Below, in pieces: positions 62,510-64,000 of a stretch of DNA of 64,000 bases (position 1 is the first letter of the stretch; each line of letters opens with the position of its first letter). The position numbers were made by a program, and so were the translations under genes. A model generated the notes under the pieces. That model had not been told where the DNA came from. It saw nothing but the letters and a program-made list of their open reading frames with translations, and searched no databases. Source of the stretch: Caballeronia turbans (GTDB taxonomy: Bacteria; Pseudomonadota; Gammaproteobacteria; Burkholderiales; Burkholderiaceae); contig FCOD02000007.1 in NCBI GenBank assembly GCA_001544655.2, forward strand, positions 240,476 to 304,475. Reading direction: 5' to 3'.

Positions 62510-63019
62510 ATGCAGCGCACACGCATCGACAGCCGGGAATTGATCGCGCGGCTGAAGCTCGAACCGCATCCTGAAGGTGGGTTCTTCCGGGAGACCTATC
62601 GCGCGAGCGGCAACGTCACGCGCGAAAGCGAAGGCGAATTGCGCTCGGCCTCGACCGCGATCTATTTCCTGCTCTGTGACGGCGGGCATTCCGCATGGCA
62701 TCGCATCCGCTCCGACGAAGTCTGGCATTTCTACGCCGGCGATCCCATCGACGTCCATGTGCTCGATGCGAACGGCACGCTCGTCACGCATCGCCTCGGC
62801 AACGCGCTCGAGCATGCGGATACCCTGTTTCAGGCCGTCGTCAAAGCGGGCGACTGGTTCGCGGCCGAATGTCACGATGAAGAAGGCGCGGCGCTCGCCG
62901 GCTGCACGGTCGCGCCGGGCTTCGAGTTCAGCGAGTTCGAACTCGCCACGCCTGGGACGCTGGAAGCACGCTATCCGCAACATCGCGAGTTGATCGCCAG
63001 GCTAGGCCCCAAGCCGTGA
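62510..63019 (+). CDS. Cupin_5 (DUF985) family protein
   Basis: 169 residues, AGGAACGAC before the ATG. Matches the DUF985 pattern: LEPHPEGGFFRETYRA, STAIYFLLCDGGHSAWHRI, EVWHFYAGDPIDVHVLD and CTVAPGFEFSEFELA. Cupin barrel with likely metal-binding His. Homologs are proposed sugar-epimerase-like or cupin enzymes; reaction unknown. Confidence 0.88.
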   Translation: MQRTRIDSRELIARLKLEPHPEGGFFRETYRASGNVTRESEGELRSASTAIYFLLCDGGHSAWHRIRSDEVWHFYAGDPIDVHVLDANGTLVTHRLGNALEHADTLFQAVVKAGDWFAAECHDEEGAALAGCTVAPGFEFSEFELATPGTLEARYPQHRELIARLGPKP

Positions 63020-63068
63020 CGATGCGGTTATCATCGCGCGCATCATCGACAACAACAGAAGGTCAGGC

Positions 63069-63851
63069 ATGAGCGGAGTGCGCCGCGGGATTCAATCGAT
63101 CGAAGTCGGAGGCGCGCTCTTGCGTGCGCTGGTGGATCATGGCGGCCCGATGCTGCTCGGCGATCTTGCGAGAAAGGCGGGCATGCCCTCGGCGAAGGCG
63201 CATCCGTATCTCGTGTCGTACGGCAATCTCGGCCTGATTCAGCAGGACCCCGCAACGGGCCGCTACGAACTCGGCCCGTTCGCGCTGCAAATGGGGCTGA
63301 TCAGCCTGCAGCGCGTCGATCCGGTGCGTCTCGCGATTGCGGAAGTGGCGAACATGACGCCGCGCATCGAGCATACGGTCGCGCTCGCGAGCGCGGGTAG
63401 TTATGGACCGACCATCGTTCACATCCAGCAGGCGAGCGTGCCCATCCACGTGACAATGCGCACGGGCACGGTGATGTCGCTGCTGCAGACCGCGACGGGC
63501 CGCGCGTTCGCCGCCTACCTGCCGCCGATGACGGTCGATGCGCTCGTCGCGATCGAGCGCGCGGGCGCGTTGCAGACCGGCGCCGAGCGTCGCGAGTACA
63601 CGCGCGCGCAGATCGACGCGATGCTCGCCGAAGTGCGCGAGCACGGTATCGCGAGAGCGATCGACGAACCCGTCGCCGGCATCAGCGCGATCAGCGCGCC
63701 GGTGTTCGATCACACGCGCCATATCGTGCTCGCGATCACGGCGATCGGACCGAGCGGCTCGTTCGACGGCGCATGGGATGGCGACATCGCGAAGGGACTG
63801 CACGCGTGCGCGCAGCGCGTATCGAAGATGCTCGGTTTCGTCGCTGTCTGA
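63069..63851 (+). CDS. IclR-family transcriptional regulator
   Basis: 260 residues. N-terminal winged HTH (GGPMLLGDLARKAGMPSAKA, LGLIQQDPATGRYELG) and a C-terminal effector domain (about 85-255, with TGRAFAAYLP, SAPVFDH and LAITAIGPSG). Follows the cupin gene by about 50 bp. Regulated genes and effector unknown. Confidence 0.9.
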   Translation: MSGVRRGIQSIEVGGALLRALVDHGGPMLLGDLARKAGMPSAKAHPYLVSYGNLGLIQQDPATGRYELGPFALQMGLISLQRVDPVRLAIAEVANMTPRIEHTVALASAGSYGPTIVHIQQASVPIHVTMRTGTVMSLLQTATGRAFAAYLPPMTVDALVAIERAGALQTGAERREYTRAQIDAMLAEVREHGIARAIDEPVAGISAISAPVFDHTRHIVLAITAIGPSGSFDGAWDGDIAKGLHACAQRVSKMLGFVAV

Positions 63852-63896
63852 TTCGGTGCGTTCCGAGCGTCCGTAGGTGGTTCCTCTCGGTTTGAC

Positions 63897-63929
63897 GCCG
63901 GATCCCGTTTTGTTATTGGTTTGCTAGTG
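63897..63929 (+). repeat. Left-arm copy of the doeX-doeC hairpin repeat, truncated
   Basis: From GCCGGATCCCG through TTATTGGTTT this matches the left arm at 51693 with one change, then diverges after TAG. The right arm is not present before the window end. Confidence 0.7.
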
Positions 63930-63981
63930 TCCCGAGTTGAAAATTCATTGAATGATGGCGATTGCGTACTAGAGTGTCTGT

Positions 63982-64000
63982 ATGTCACTTGATGCGAGGC
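63982..64000 (+). CDS. Start of a possible gene cut by window end (transposase or integrase?)
   Basis: ATG at 63982 begins MSLDAR and is cut at the window edge. It follows sequence starting TGTCCCGAG that breaks the repeat, so it could be the first gene of an inserted element. Six codons do not allow identification. Confidence 0.25.

Overview
The window looks like chromosomal DNA of a soil- or plant-associated Burkholderiaceae bacterium, most likely Caballeronia or Paraburkholderia. This is inferred from the high GC content, heavy GC third-position bias, a Burkholderia-type phasin, many small proteins of the kind typical of the group, an AceE paralog paired with an Lrp regulator, and an ectoine-degradation cluster. 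No rRNA, tRNA, CRISPR array or complete mobile element was seen.

0-10 kb: truncated ahpC with an OxyR-like upstream palindrome, an F420-type NADP oxidoreductase, ribA, a 2OG-Fe(II) oxygenase, a hemerythrin-like protein, an XPD/DinG-type Fe-S helicase with a nuclease-like N-terminus, a MocR regulator, and an overlapping trio of mini-lipoprotein, VAO-type flavoenzyme and Tat-exported protein. 10-16.4 kb: phasin, an EamA exporter, and a run of small stress-type or unknown proteins, including a 57-residue one, followed by an HtrA-like protease.

16.4-24.4 kb: a sugar locus. L-fuconate dehydratase and an Ap4A phosphorylase overlap on the minus strand. A GntR regulator and a complete ABC sugar importer run divergently; both permeases carry unusual hydrophobic insertions. 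24.4-42 kb: housekeeping and accessory genes, including ParA, a mdeR/mdeB-like pair (Lrp regulator plus homodimeric E1 dehydrogenase), an ammonium transporter behind a near-consensus sigma-54 promoter, a hybrid histidine kinase, a PQQ-type sugar dehydrogenase, a UdgX-type uracil-DNA glycosylase and a Rieske/FAD reductase.

42-55 kb: an ectoine/hydroxyectoine import and catabolism island. ehuBCDA (minus strand) is the ABC importer and enuR the MocR-type regulator. eutB, eutC, doeA, doeB, doeX, doeC and doeD (plus strand) take ectoine through N-acetyl-diaminobutyrate, diaminobutyrate and aspartate semialdehyde to aspartate. eutA is not in the window. A repeated TAGGACA motif upstream of ehuB/enuR and of eutB is a candidate EnuR operator. 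A long hairpin repeat lies between doeX and doeC, and a truncated relative occurs at the right end of the window.

55-64 kb: a stand-alone pqqA gene (24-residue PQQ precursor peptide) with its own terminator and no pqqBCDE beside it, small proteins, a GAF-GAF-GGDEF-EAL c-di-GMP protein, a GlxA-type regulator divergent from an isonitrile-hydratase-like gene, a GNAT acetyltransferase, a solute-binding protein without a signal peptide, a Cupin_5 protein and an IclR regulator. The last bases begin another element that may be a transposase gene.
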